Assembly (NCBI GenBank): GCA_910588105.1 | Contig: CAJUQD010000019.1 | Location: 1-52,054, forward strand | Direction of reading: 5' to 3' | DNA from: an uncultured Oscillospiraceae bacterium | Lineage (GTDB): Bacteria > Bacillota > Clostridia > Oscillospirales > Oscillospiraceae | DNA length: 52,054 nt | Shown: positions 39,225-48,816 of the stretch, one piece after another | Position numbering within the stretch: position 1 is the first letter of the stretch | Layout of the letters: each line of letters begins with the position of its first letter | Position numbers and translations under genes: made by a program | Notes under the pieces: generated by a model | Database searches by the model: none | What the model was told of the DNA's origin: nothing | What the model saw: the letters and a program-made list of their open reading frames with translations, nothing else

Positions 39225-42200
39225 TTATCTGAAATACAGCGCCCCGGACTCAAAGATAGGCTGGAGCTTGCCCCCTGGGATATTTTTCGCTACGAACTCC
39301 CCACGGCGCTCGGAGTGGCCCATCTTGCCAAACACCCGGCCGTCGGGGGAGAATACCCCCTCGATGGCCCACGCCGAGCCGTTGGGGTTGGCTGCGATGT
39401 CCATGGAGGGCACGCCGTCCAAATCCACGTACTGGGTGGCGATCTGGCCGTTGGCGGCCAGCTGGTTCAGCACGGGCTGGGGCGCCACAAACCGCCCTTC
39501 CCCGTGGGACACAGGGACGGTGTGGAGGTCGCCCACATGGCTGAGCAGCATCCACGGGGACTTCACCGAACCCACCCTTGTGGTGACATACCGGCTCTGG
39601 TGCCGCCCGATCAGGTTATAGGTCAGGGTGGGGCTGTCCTCATCCACAGGCGCGATCTCCCCCCGGGGCAGCAGCCCCAGCTTGAGCAGGGCCTGGAAGC
39701 CGTTGCAGATGCCCAGCATCAGCCCGTCCCGGCGCTTCAAGAGGTCGTGCACCGCCTCCGTCAGCCGGGGGTTGCGGAACAGGGAGACAATCAGCTTGGC
39801 GGAGCCCTCCGGCTCGTCGCCGCCGGAGAAGCCGCCGGGCAGGAACACGATCTGGGCGTTTTTGATGGCCCGCTCCAGCTCCAACGCGGAATCCGCCAGG
39901 TCCTGGGGGGTGAGGTTGCGGATGACCACCGTCTCGGCGTCCATCCCGGCCCGCAGGCAGGCCCGCACGCTGTCGTACTCGCAGTTGGTGCCGGGGAACA
40001 CGGGGATGACCACCCGGGGCCGGGCGATCTCGCCGTCGAACACGGCGGGGGAGCGGCGGTCCCAGGTGACGGCCTCCACCGGCTCCGGCGTGCCCGCGCG
40101 GGTGGGGTAGACCTCCTCCAAAACGCCCTCGTTGAGCTTGAGCAGCTCGCCGATGGGGGCGGAATCGTCCCCGATGGCAACGGAAGACTCCGGGATGGTG
40201 CGGCCGATCTTGGCCCACAGCCCGTCCGGGTGGCAGTTCCCCAAATCCTCCGCCAGTTCCGCCACAATGGCCCCCGGGCGGGGAACATACCACGCCGCGC
40301 CGCCCTTGTCCAGGGACTGGAAGCCCACGCGGTTGCCGAAGGACATTTTCATCACGGCCTCGGCCATACCATTCTCCACCGCGTAAGCCGCCTTTACCTT
40401 CTCCGCCTTTGCCAGGGCGTGCAGCTGCGCCCACGCCGCCTTCCGTTTTTCCGGGCTTCCGTCCAGCCCGTCTTCCTGGAACAGGTAGACCGGGTGCCCC
40501 GCCTCCTTGAACTCGGGGGAGAGCACGTCCGATGCCTTCACCGGGGCGATGGCAAAGGAGATAAGGGTAGGGGGCACGTCCAGGTCCAGGAAGGAGCCGG
40601 ACATGGAATCCTTGCCGCCGATGGCGGCGGCCCCGTAGTCCAGCTGGGCGTCCAGCGCCCCCAGCAGGGCGGAGAAGGGCTTGCCCCAGCGCTCCGGCTC
40701 GTCCCGCAGTTTTTCGAAAAACTCCTGCAAGGTGAGGTAGGCGTCTTTATAGTCCGCACCCGCCGCCGCCAGCTTTGCAATGGAGGTGGTTACCGCGTCA
40801 TAGGCGCCCTGATAGGGGTTGGCGCTCAGCGCCTCCGGGTCGCAGCCCCAGGCCATGACGCTGGCCTGGTCGGTCTCCTCCCCCGGCATGGTGGGCAGCA
40901 GCGCCACCATAGCCTGGGCGGGGGTGGTCTGGGTTTTGCCGCCGAAGGGCATCAGCACGGAGCCCGCGCCGATGGAGCCGTCAAACCGCTCCACCAGCCC
41001 CCGGCGGCTGGCGCACTTCAGGCTGGACGCCATCTCCCGCAGGCTGGAAAAACCGTGCCTGCTCACAGAATCATTCCGCTCCGGAACCGACACCCGGGCG
41101 TGCTTCATCGCGCCGTTGGTGTTCAAAAACTCCCGGGAGAGATCGGCGATGGTCTGGCCCTTCCAGGTCATCACCATACGGGGGCTTTCCGTCACCACGG
41201 CCACCCGGTATGCCTCCAAATTCTCCGCCTGGGCGGCGGCGATGAACGGCTCCTCGTCCTCGGGGGAGACCACCACCGCCATGCGCTCCTGGCTCTCGGA
41301 AATGGCCAGCTCCGTGCCGTCCAGCCCGTCGTATTTCTTGCGCACCGCATCCAGGTCGATAGCCAGCCCGTCGGCCAGCTCTCCAATGGCGACGCTGACG
41401 CCGCCCGCCCCGAAGTCGTTGCACCGCTTAATCATCCGGGTCACGTCTCCGTTGCGGAACAGCCGCTGGAGCTTGCGTTCCTCGGGGGCGTTGCCCTTCT
41501 GCACCTCGCTGGCCATGGTGGACAGCGATTTTTTGTTGTGGCTCTTTGAGGAGCCGGTGGCCCCGCCGATGCCGTCCCGCCCGGTTCGCCCCCCCAGGAG
41601 GATGACCACGTCCCCGGGGGCGGGGCGCTCCCGCCGGACATGGCCCGCCGGGGCGGCGGCCACCACCGCGCCGCACTCCAGGCGCTTGGCGATGTACCCG
41701 GGGTGGTAGAGCTCGGCCACGTGCCCCGTGGCCAGGCCGATCTGGTTGCCGTAGGAGGAGTAGCCCGCCGCGGCGGTCTGGGCGAGCTTGCGCTGTGGCA
41801 GCTTGCCCTCCAGCGTCTCAGACAGGGGGACGGTGGGGTCGCCGCCCCCCGTGACCCGCATGGCCTGGTGGACGTAGGCCCGCCCGGACAGGGGATCCCG
41901 GATGCAGCCGCCGATGCAGGTGGCCGCGCCGCCGAAGGGCTCGATCTCGGTGGGGTGGTTGTGGGTCTCGTTTTTGAACATCAGCAGCCAGTCCTGCTCC
42001 TCCCCGTCCACTACGGCGGGGACGTGGATGGAGCAGGCGTTGATCTCCTCGCTCTCGTCCAACTCAGGCAGATGGCCCCGCTTTTTCAGCACCTTTGCGC
42101 CAATGGTAGCCAGGTCCATCAGGGTCTGGGGGCGCTTTTGGGCCTTTTCCGGTCCGTATACCTCCTCCCGGGCGGCCAGGTAGCGCTCATAGGCCCCCCG

Positions 42201-42953
42201 CACCCGTTCGTCACCGATGTCCACCCCCTCCAGATGGGTGGAGAAGGTGGTGTGGCGGCAGTGGTCGGACCAGTAGGTGTCCACCACCCGCACCTCGGTG
42301 ATGGTGGGGTCCCGCCGCTCCCAGTCCCGGAAGTAGTTTTGCAGGAATTTCAGGTCGTCCAGGTCCATAGCCAGCCCCAGCCTGTCCAGCTCTCCCTTCA
42401 GTCCCGCCTCGTCCAGGGCGGTGAAACCGTCCAGCGTCACCACCCGGTCAGGGGTGGTATATGTGCGCGCCAGGGTGTCCGGCTTGTCCAAAGACGCCTC
42501 CCGGCACTCCACCGGGTTGATGAGGTAGCTGCGGATCTGATCCAGTTCGGGGACGGACAGCACCCCCTCCAGCACGTAAACCTTGGCGTAGGCAACCAGG
42601 GGCCGCTCTCCCTCGGTCATGAGCTGGATGCACTGCCCTGCGGAGTCCGAGCGCTGGTCGAACTGGCCCGGCAGGGCCTCCACCGCCAGCAGGGTATAGC
42701 TTCCCGCCGGGCGGGGAAACTCCTCATCAAACGCCGCGTCCACCTGGGGCTCAGAGAACACCGTCTCCCTGGCCCGTTCATAGACCTCCCGGCTGACGCC
42801 TTCCACATCGTAGCGGTTGAATACGCTCAGGCCGTCCAGCCCCCCGATGCCCAGCTGCTCCCGCAGGTTCCGAAGCTGCCCCTGGGCCTCCACGTCGAAG
42901 CCGGGGCGCTTGCGCACATAGCAGCGAAATACTTGGCTTTTGCTCTGATCCAT
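39225..42953 (-). CDS. purL: Phosphoribosylformylglycinamidine synthase, single chain
   Basis: Converts FGAR to FGAM in purine synthesis using glutamine and ATP. At 1242 residues it is the large one-chain type, with an N-terminal PurS-like part, two AIRS-type ATP-binding halves (LMFKNETHNHPTEIEPFGGAATCIGGCIRDP; DFGAGGVSVAIGELADG) and a C-terminal glutaminase (VFPGTNCEYDSVRACL, FLPGGFSGGDEP, catalytic Cys in MLGICNGFQALLKLG, His in SHGEGRF). Many Firmicutes split this into PurS, PurQ and PurL. The other pur genes are not nearby. Confidence 0.96.
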   Translation of the reverse strand: MDQSKSQVFRCYVRKRPGFDVEAQGQLRNLREQLGIGGLDGLSVFNRYDVEGVSREVYERARETVFSEPQVDAAFDEEFPRPAGSYTLLAVEALPGQFDQRSDSAGQCIQLMTEGERPLVAYAKVYVLEGVLSVPELDQIRSYLINPVECREASLDKPDTLARTYTTPDRVVTLDGFTALDEAGLKGELDRLGLAMDLDDLKFLQNYFRDWERRDPTITEVRVVDTYWSDHCRHTTFSTHLEGVDIGDERVRGAYERYLAAREEVYGPEKAQKRPQTLMDLATIGAKVLKKRGHLPELDESEEINACSIHVPAVVDGEEQDWLLMFKNETHNHPTEIEPFGGAATCIGGCIRDPLSGRAYVHQAMRVTGGGDPTVPLSETLEGKLPQRKLAQTAAAGYSSYGNQIGLATGHVAELYHPGYIAKRLECGAVVAAAPAGHVRRERPAPGDVVILLGGRTGRDGIGGATGSSKSHNKKSLSTMASEVQKGNAPEERKLQRLFRNGDVTRMIKRCNDFGAGGVSVAIGELADGLAIDLDAVRKKYDGLDGTELAISESQERMAVVVSPEDEEPFIAAAQAENLEAYRVAVVTESPRMVMTWKGQTIADLSREFLNTNGAMKHARVSVPERNDSVSRHGFSSLREMASSLKCASRRGLVERFDGSIGAGSVLMPFGGKTQTTPAQAMVALLPTMPGEETDQASVMAWGCDPEALSANPYQGAYDAVTTSIAKLAAAGADYKDAYLTLQEFFEKLRDEPERWGKPFSALLGALDAQLDYGAAAIGGKDSMSGSFLDLDVPPTLISFAIAPVKASDVLSPEFKEAGHPVYLFQEDGLDGSPEKRKAAWAQLHALAKAEKVKAAYAVENGMAEAVMKMSFGNRVGFQSLDKGGAAWYVPRPGAIVAELAEDLGNCHPDGLWAKIGRTIPESSVAIGDDSAPIGELLKLNEGVLEEVYPTRAGTPEPVEAVTWDRRSPAVFDGEIARPRVVIPVFPGTNCEYDSVRACLRAGMDAETVVIRNLTPQDLADSALELERAIKNAQIVFLPGGFSGGDEPEGSAKLIVSLFRNPRLTEAVHDLLKRRDGLMLGICNGFQALLKLGLLPRGEIAPVDEDSPTLTYNLIGRHQSRYVTTRVGSVKSPWMLLSHVGDLHTVPVSHGEGRFVAPQPVLNQLAANGQIATQYVDLDGVPSMDIAANPNGSAWAIEGVFSPDGRVFGKMGHSERRGEFVAKNIPGGKLQPIFESGALYFR

Positions 42954-42978
42954 GGTCCATTCTCCTTGCGCTCATACT

Positions 42979-44526
42979 TTATTTATATGCCGCGGTGGTG
43001 GTCCACTCCTCCATGCGGTAAAAGGGGTTCCCCCTGGTGGGCTGAAGGTTGGAGGCCATCCCCCACCGCACCAGCAGCGAGCCCCGCTGAAAGCATACCG
43101 GGGCGATGGGCGCCTCCTGGGCGAACCGAATCCACAGCTCCTCGGCCGCCCGGATCCGGTCGTTCCCCTGGGCGCCCCGCCAGGCGTCAACCGCCTGGGC
43201 CAGCTCCCAGCTGTCGTGTCTGCCGTAGTTCAGCGCGCCGGTGAGCAGGGGGGCGGGGTCAAAGTCCCCGGTAAGGGTCACCTCGCCCAGGTACAGGTCG
43301 AACTTCCCTGCGGCCAGCGCGGCGGTATAGCCCTCCCAGGGCAGGGTGTCCACCCTCACGGCCACCCCCAGCTCCGCCAGGGACGCGGCCAGCGCTTCCG
43401 CCGCCCCCTGGCGGGACTCGTTGTCGCTGTTCACCAGCAGCGTCACCTCCAGCGCCGCCCGGTGGCGGTAGAGCAGGCCGTCCTCCTCATTGCGCTCATA
43501 GCCCGCCTCGGCCAGCAGGGCCGCCGCCTGCTCCAGATCAAAGTCCAGCAGGGCGGCGGCCTTCCCGGCATATTCCCTGTGGAGGGGGGATATGGGCAGG
43601 CAGGCCGGGTCGGCGTGGCCGGACAGCAGGGCCTGCGCCGTCCCTGCCCGGTCGATGGCCCGGGCGAAGGCCCGGCGCACCGCCTCCGACTGGCACGGCC
43701 CGCCGGAGCAGCGGAAGCCCACAAAGAGCAGGGTTGTGGTGGGATAGTCGCAGGTCTCATAGCTGCTGGAATACCCCAGGGCGTAGGGGGAGGAAAACCG
43801 CGTAGTGACGGCGGTGACCGCCCCGCTGTCAAAGGCGGCGATGCGCTCGTCCGCGCCGGACACCGCCGTGAGGGGGATGGCCGCATAGGGCAGGGCCGCC
43901 GCCCCGCTGTGGCGGGGGTTGGCCTGGAGGTACAGCCGCTCCCCGGCGGACTCGTATTGGTAGTAGCCAGTGCCCAGGGGCAGGCCCTCCTCCCGCTCCA
44001 GCACAATGGGCACGTCCAGCAGGGCGGGCAGGCTGCCGTTGGGGGCGGCCAGGGCGATGGACAGGGTGGCGTCGTCCTGCGCCGCCACCGCCGTGATCCC
44101 GGCCAGCCGGGCGGCGTAGGGCCCCCCGGCCCGGGCGGCGTTGAGCGACGCGGCGGCGTGGTGGGCGGTGAGGGGGGTGCCGTCGGAAAACACCGCACCG
44201 CCCTTCAGCGTGACCCTCCAGCTCAGCCCATCCTCCCCCGGCGCGGCGGAGGAGGCCAGCACCGGCTGGGGGGCAAAGCAGTTGTCCAGCTCATACAGCC
44301 CCTGGTACACCAGTCCCGTCAGCTCCTGGTTCACCTGGCTGCTCCCGGCGAGGGGGTGGAGGGAGGCGGCGGGGTCATACCCCAGGCTGAAGCGCGCCGC
44401 CTCCGGCGCGGGGGTGGGGGTGGGGCCGGGCGTTTCGGACGGGGAGGGCAGGGGAGAGGGCTCTGCGCAGCCCGCCAGCGAAAACGCCAGCAAAACCGCC
44501 AGCAAAAGGGGAAGGAACCTCCTCAT
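42979..44526 (-). CDS. Peptide-type ABC transporter substrate-binding lipoprotein
   Basis: A 515-residue family 5 solute-binding protein (oligopeptide/nickel class). Lipobox SLAGC, a Pro/Ser/Thr-rich linker, then NQELTGLVYQGLYELDNCF, RVTLKGGAVFSDGTPLTAHHAAASL and VRRAFARAIDRAGTAQALLSGHADPA, the typical blocks. No permease or ATPase gene is near, so it is an orphan that may serve a transporter encoded elsewhere. It lies between pgeF (4-bp overlap of start and pgeF stop) and purL (26 bp) on the same strand. Confidence 0.87.
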   Translation of the reverse strand: MRRFLPLLLAVLLAFSLAGCAEPSPLPSPSETPGPTPTPAPEAARFSLGYDPAASLHPLAGSSQVNQELTGLVYQGLYELDNCFAPQPVLASSAAPGEDGLSWRVTLKGGAVFSDGTPLTAHHAAASLNAARAGGPYAARLAGITAVAAQDDATLSIALAAPNGSLPALLDVPIVLEREEGLPLGTGYYQYESAGERLYLQANPRHSGAAALPYAAIPLTAVSGADERIAAFDSGAVTAVTTRFSSPYALGYSSSYETCDYPTTTLLFVGFRCSGGPCQSEAVRRAFARAIDRAGTAQALLSGHADPACLPISPLHREYAGKAAALLDFDLEQAAALLAEAGYERNEEDGLLYRHRAALEVTLLVNSDNESRQGAAEALAASLAELGVAVRVDTLPWEGYTAALAAGKFDLYLGEVTLTGDFDPAPLLTGALNYGRHDSWELAQAVDAWRGAQGNDRIRAAEELWIRFAQEAPIAPVCFQRGSLLVRWGMASNLQPTRGNPFYRMEEWTTTAAYK

Positions 44527-45335
44527 TTAAGCTGGATGGCGGCGGCCATGGAACCCCGGCTGGTGCCCAGGCTCCGATGGCTCCAGAACAGGTCGGGATG
44601 GCAGGCGGTGCACAGGGGGCTGACGGCGATGTGCCCCGCCTCCAGCCCCGCCTGCTCCAGGCGCATGGCGTTGATGCCCTTCAGATCCACGGAAAACTTG
44701 CCGTTGGCCTTGATCTTGATGTGCTGGAGCACCGCGGTGGACAGCGCGGCGGTCATGGCGTTGGGCACGTCCTCGTGGGTCTCGAAGCAGTCCGGGCCGA
44801 TGCCGGGACCGATGGCGGCCAGGATGTCGCCGGGGCGGCAGCCGTACACGTCCCGCATCCGCTCCACCGCCTGGGAGGCGATGCCGGCAGCGGTGCCCCG
44901 CCAGCCCGCGTGGACGGCGGCGGCCACCCGCCGCACCGGGTCGTAAAACAAAATAGGGATGCAGTCGGCGGTGTAGACCAGCAGCGTCACCCCCGGCAGG
45001 TCGGTCATCAGCCCGTCCGCCTCGTAGTTCACCTTGTCGTAGGGGTCGCCCTTCACGTCGGCGGTGGTGATGCAGCGCACCGCGCCGCCGTGGACCTGGT
45101 TTGTTATGGCGATGCGCCCCTCCGGCGCACCGATGGCTTTGAGAAAGCGGCGGTAGTTTTCCCGGACGTGGTCGGGATCGTCCCCCCGGCTCACCCCCAG
45201 GTTGAGGGATTCCCACATCCCCTCGGACACGCCGCCCAGACGGGTGGAAAAGCCGTGTGCCGCGGCGCCGGCGGCGTCCATGCCGTCGGCGCCGAAGAAG
45301 GTCACGCCGTTACAGATACGCTTCGTGATTTCCAT
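44523..45335 (-). CDS. pgeF: Peptidoglycan editing factor / purine nucleoside phosphorylase (YfiH, laccase domain)
   Basis: A 270-residue Cu-oxidase_4 (YfiH) protein. The zinc-site residues are visible: His in TNQVHGGAV, Cys in YTADCIPILFYDP and His in AVHAGWRGTAAGI. Family members have been shown to act on purine nucleosides, and E. coli PgeF prevents wrong amino acids in peptidoglycan. ATG 45335 is preferred because GAGGAG lies 7 nt upstream; the Met two codons earlier is too close. It overlaps the upstream GNAT gene by 26 bp and the downstream lipoprotein by 4 bp, so all three are coupled. Confidence 0.9.
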   Translation of the reverse strand: MEITKRICNGVTFFGADGMDAAGAAAHGFSTRLGGVSEGMWESLNLGVSRGDDPDHVRENYRRFLKAIGAPEGRIAITNQVHGGAVRCITTADVKGDPYDKVNYEADGLMTDLPGVTLLVYTADCIPILFYDPVRRVAAAVHAGWRGTAAGIASQAVERMRDVYGCRPGDILAAIGPGIGPDCFETHEDVPNAMTAALSTAVLQHIKIKANGKFSVDLKGINAMRLEQAGLEAGHIAVSPLCTACHPDLFWSHRSLGTSRGSMAAAIQLK

Positions 45336-45846
45336 TACCATACTCCTCTCGCAGCAGGCCATACCAATAAATGTCCTTCCACGCCCCGTCCCGCCCCAGG
45401 GCGTGGCGGCGCTGCACCCCCTCCCGAACCATGCCCAGCCGCTCCAGCAGCGGGACGGCCCGGCGGACATCCTCCGTCTGGGCAATCACCTTGTGGGCGC
45501 CCAGCGCCCCGAAGGCGTGGGCCAGCAGGGCGCGGCTGGCCTCCCCGGCCAGCCCCTTCCCCCAGCAGTCCCGGCGCAGCACCCAGCCCAGCTCGTAGAT
45601 GCCCGGGGCGTCCACCTGGTTGAACAGCAGCCAGCCCGCCAGACCGCCCCCCTCCCGCAGCCGGGCGGCAAAGGCCCCAGGGGGCGTGCGCTCCAGGCAG
45701 AAGCTGCGCAGCAGCCCCTCCGTCCCCGCCTGCGTCATGGGGGCCATGTGCTCCATGGTCTCCCCGTCCCGGAAGATGTCCCACAAAGCGGGCAGATCGT
45801 CCATGGTGAACTCCCCCAGGGCTAAGCGCTCCGTCTCCAGGTACAT
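45310..45846 (-). CDS. GNAT acetyltransferase, RimJ/RimL type
   Basis: A 178-residue acetyltransferase. It starts with MYLETERLALGEFTMDDLPALWDIF, has the acetyl-CoA loop YELGWVLRRDCWGKGLAGEASRALLAHAFGALGAHKVIAQTED, and ends with HALGRDGAWKDIYWYGLLREEY, all typical for RimJ/RimL-like enzymes that acetylate protein N-termini or small amines. Its start is 1 bp after the secA stop, so translation is probably coupled to secA. Substrate unknown. Confidence 0.88.
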   Translation of the reverse strand: MYLETERLALGEFTMDDLPALWDIFRDGETMEHMAPMTQAGTEGLLRSFCLERTPPGAFAARLREGGGLAGWLLFNQVDAPGIYELGWVLRRDCWGKGLAGEASRALLAHAFGALGAHKVIAQTEDVRRAVPLLERLGMVREGVQRRHALGRDGAWKDIYWYGLLREEYGNGNHEAYL

Positions 45847-45847
45847 C

Positions 45848-48631
45848 TCACGCCCCCCTGTGGTACTCCGGGCAGGTGCACTTCTTCCACTTCAGGCCGG
45901 AGCCGCAGGGGCAGGGGTCGTTGCGGCCGATCTTGACGGTTTTCTTCACCGGCTGCTTTTTCACCGTCTCGTCCCCGCCGCCGGACTGGCCGGTGATCTT
46001 GGCCACCCGCTCCCGCCGGATCTCCTCGTTGGTCTTGACGCGCACGGTGAACAGCCGCCGCACCGTCTCCTCCTGGATGGCGGCAATCATCTGCTCGAAC
46101 ATCTCGAAGCCTTCCCGCTTATACTCCACCACCGGGTCGGACTGGCCGTAGGCCCGCAGGCCGATGCCCTGGCGCAGCTCGGTCATGGCGTCGATGTGGT
46201 CCATCCAGAACTCGTCCACCACCCGCAGCAGGATCACCCGCTCCAGCTCCCGCATGGCGGACTTGCCCGGCTCCATCCGGCCCTCCATGGCCTGGTTAAT
46301 CATCTGCTCCCGCTGGGCGTAATTGCTCCGGGCGGTGTCCATCAGCTCGCCGGACAGCTGCTCCGGGGCGGTATTGGCCGCCTGGGCCTGGAACTGCTCC
46401 AGCTGCCGGGGGGTGAACACCGAGCCGGCCAGGTGGGCGGTGGCGGCCTTGAAGTCCTCGCCGCTCAGCCGCCCTTGCTCCCCGGTGTGGCCGGCCACCA
46501 GTGTGCCCACGGCGCTGTCCAGCATGTTCTCAATGGCGGCGTGGACATCCTCGCCGTCCAGCACCTGGCGGCGCTGCTTGTAGATGACCTCCCGCTGGGT
46601 GTTCATCACGTCATCGTACTCCAGCACGGTTTTCCGGGTCTGGAAGTTCCGGGACTCCACCTGCTTCTGGGCATTCTCAATGGCGCCGGACAGCATCTTC
46701 TGGTCCAGCGGCATGTCGTCGTCCACCCCCAGCCGCTCCATCAGACCCTGGATGCGCTCGGAGCCGAACAGCCGGAGGATATCGTCCTCCAGGGACAGGA
46801 AGAACCGGCTCTCCCCCGGGTCGCCCTGGCGGCCCGCCCGGCCCCGAAGCTGGTTGTCAATGCGCCGGGACTCGTGGCGCTCGGTGCCCAGGATGTAGAG
46901 CCCCCCGGCCTGGCGGACTTTTTCCGCCTCCTCCCGGATCTCCTCCTTGTACTTGGCCTCGGTGTCGGCGAAGAGCTTCCGGGCGTCCAGAATCTCCTGG
47001 TCGTCCGTCTCGGCGTGGCCGGTGGCCTCGGCCAGCAGCTCGTCGCCCATGCCCTGGCGGCGCAGCTGGGCCTTGGCCATGAACTCGGCGTTTCCGCCCA
47101 GCATAATGTCGGTGCCGCGCCCGGCCATGTTGGTGGCCACAGTGACCGCCCCCAGCCGGCCCGCCTGGGCCACGATCTCGGCCTCCTTCTCGTGGTGCTT
47201 GGCGTTGAGGACGTTGTGGGGGATGCCTGCCCGGGCCAGCATTTTGCTCACCAGCTCGGAAATCTCAATGGACACCGTGCCCACCAGCACCGGCTGGCCC
47301 TTGGCGTGGCACGCCTTAATCTGCTCCACCACCGCGTTGTATTTGCCCTGCTTGGTCTTGTACACCAGGTCGGGCTGGTCAATGCGCGCCAGGGGGCGGT
47401 TGGTGGGGATCTCCACAATGTCCAGATTGTAGATGGTGCCGAACTCCTCCTCCTCGGTCATGGCGGTGCCCGTCATACCCGACAGCTTTTCGTACAGGCG
47501 GAAGTAGTTCTGGAAGGTGATGGTGGCCAGCGTCTTGGACTCCCTGGCCACGGTGACGTGCTCCTTGGCCTCGATGGCCTGGTGCAGGCCCTCGTTATAC
47601 CGCCGGCCGTACATCAGGCGGCCGGTGAACTCGTCCACGATGATAACCTCGCCGTCCTTCACCACGTAGTCGATGTCCCGGCGCATGATGCCCCGGGCCT
47701 TGATCGCCTGGTTGATGTGGTGGGACAGGGTGGCGTTCTCCGGGTCGGACAGGTTTTCCACGTTGAACGCCTGCTCCGCCTTTTTCACGCCCTGGGCGGT
47801 GAGGGTGGCGGTGCGGGCCTTCTCGTCCACGATATAGTCCGCCCCGTCGGAGGTATCCTCTTCCTCCTTGGCGTCCACCGAGGCCACCCGGCGGCACTTG
47901 AGCCGGGCGGCGAAGTTGTCCGCCAGCTGGTAGAGCTGAGTGGACTGCTCCCCCTGGCCGGAGATGATGAGGGGGGTGCGGGCCTCGTCGATGAGGATGG
48001 AGTCCACCTCGTCCACAATGGCGAACACGTGGCCCCGCTGGACCAGCTCATCGGAGTAGATGGCCATGTTGTCCCGGAGGTAGTCGAAACCGAATTCGTT
48101 GTTGGTGCCGTAGGTGACGTCGGCGGCGTAGGCCCGCCGCTTCTCCTCCTTGCCCACCCCGTGGATGATGAGCCCCACGGACAGGCCCAGGAATTTGTAA
48201 ACCTTGCCCATCCACTCGCTCTGGTATTTGGCCAGGTAGTCGTTGACGGTGATGACGTGCACGCCCTTGCCCGTCAGGGCATTAAGGTAGGCGGGCAGGG
48301 TGGCCACCAGGGTTTTGCCCTCGCCGGTTTTCATCTCGGCGATGCGCCCCTGGTGGAGGATGATGCCGCCGATGAGCTGCACCCGGTAGGGCCGCTGGCC
48401 CAGCACCCGCACGGCGGCCTCCCGCACGGTGGCGAAGGCCTCGGGGAGGATATCGTCCAGCGTCTCGCCGCCGGCAAGGCGGGACTTGAACTCGGCCGTC
48501 TTGGCCCGGAGCTGCCGGTCGCTGAGGGCGCGGTACTCCTCCTCCAGCCCCTCGATCTTGTCCACCGTGGCGGTGAGCGCCTTGACCTCCCGCTGGGAGC
48601 GGGTGCCGAATAGTTTTGCAAACAGGCCCAT
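45848..48631 (-). CDS. secA: Preprotein translocase ATPase SecA
   Basis: Motor of the Sec secretion pathway. The 927-residue protein has Walker A MKTGEGKTLVATLPAYL near residue 105, DEVDSILIDEARTPLIISG (Walker B), the peptide-crosslinking domain after residue 230, GRGTDIMLGGNAEF, the GRAGRQGDPGESRFFLSLEDDI motif of the second ATPase half, the helical scaffold, and a C-terminal SEC-C zinc site CPCGSGLKWKKCTCPEYH. ATG 48631 is the family start. On the minus strand a TATACT -10 lies at 48692-48697 with a weak -35. Confidence 0.97.
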   Translation of the reverse strand: MGLFAKLFGTRSQREVKALTATVDKIEGLEEEYRALSDRQLRAKTAEFKSRLAGGETLDDILPEAFATVREAAVRVLGQRPYRVQLIGGIILHQGRIAEMKTGEGKTLVATLPAYLNALTGKGVHVITVNDYLAKYQSEWMGKVYKFLGLSVGLIIHGVGKEEKRRAYAADVTYGTNNEFGFDYLRDNMAIYSDELVQRGHVFAIVDEVDSILIDEARTPLIISGQGEQSTQLYQLADNFAARLKCRRVASVDAKEEEDTSDGADYIVDEKARTATLTAQGVKKAEQAFNVENLSDPENATLSHHINQAIKARGIMRRDIDYVVKDGEVIIVDEFTGRLMYGRRYNEGLHQAIEAKEHVTVARESKTLATITFQNYFRLYEKLSGMTGTAMTEEEEFGTIYNLDIVEIPTNRPLARIDQPDLVYKTKQGKYNAVVEQIKACHAKGQPVLVGTVSIEISELVSKMLARAGIPHNVLNAKHHEKEAEIVAQAGRLGAVTVATNMAGRGTDIMLGGNAEFMAKAQLRRQGMGDELLAEATGHAETDDQEILDARKLFADTEAKYKEEIREEAEKVRQAGGLYILGTERHESRRIDNQLRGRAGRQGDPGESRFFLSLEDDILRLFGSERIQGLMERLGVDDDMPLDQKMLSGAIENAQKQVESRNFQTRKTVLEYDDVMNTQREVIYKQRRQVLDGEDVHAAIENMLDSAVGTLVAGHTGEQGRLSGEDFKAATAHLAGSVFTPRQLEQFQAQAANTAPEQLSGELMDTARSNYAQREQMINQAMEGRMEPGKSAMRELERVILLRVVDEFWMDHIDAMTELRQGIGLRAYGQSDPVVEYKREGFEMFEQMIAAIQEETVRRLFTVRVKTNEEIRRERVAKITGQSGGGDETVKKQPVKKTVKIGRNDPCPCGSGLKWKKCTCPEYHRGA

Positions 48632-48816
48632 AGCTCATATGTCCTTTCTATCGTTAAAGTACAATAACCCAATTTAAAATAAAGCGCACCTAGTATATCA
48701 CAACCCCCTGGCAGAAAAAAGAGGAAAATGTAAATAATATGCGGGGTGGAAACGGCGTGTTTGTTGTGGTACAATGTTAGAATCTGTTTAGGGCTTGCTT
48801 GAGAGGAGTGGTTTCC

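Noticed and set aside
39126..41549. 807-codon plus-strand open frame opposite purL
   Set aside because: Composition is that of an antisense shadow (Gly, His, Arg, Gln rich), without domains; purL is certain.
45599..48613. 1004-codon plus-strand open frame opposite secA
   Set aside because: It mirrors secA codons in a high-GC genome, has low-complexity His/Leu/Gly/Val content and no family motifs; secA is unmistakable on the other strand.
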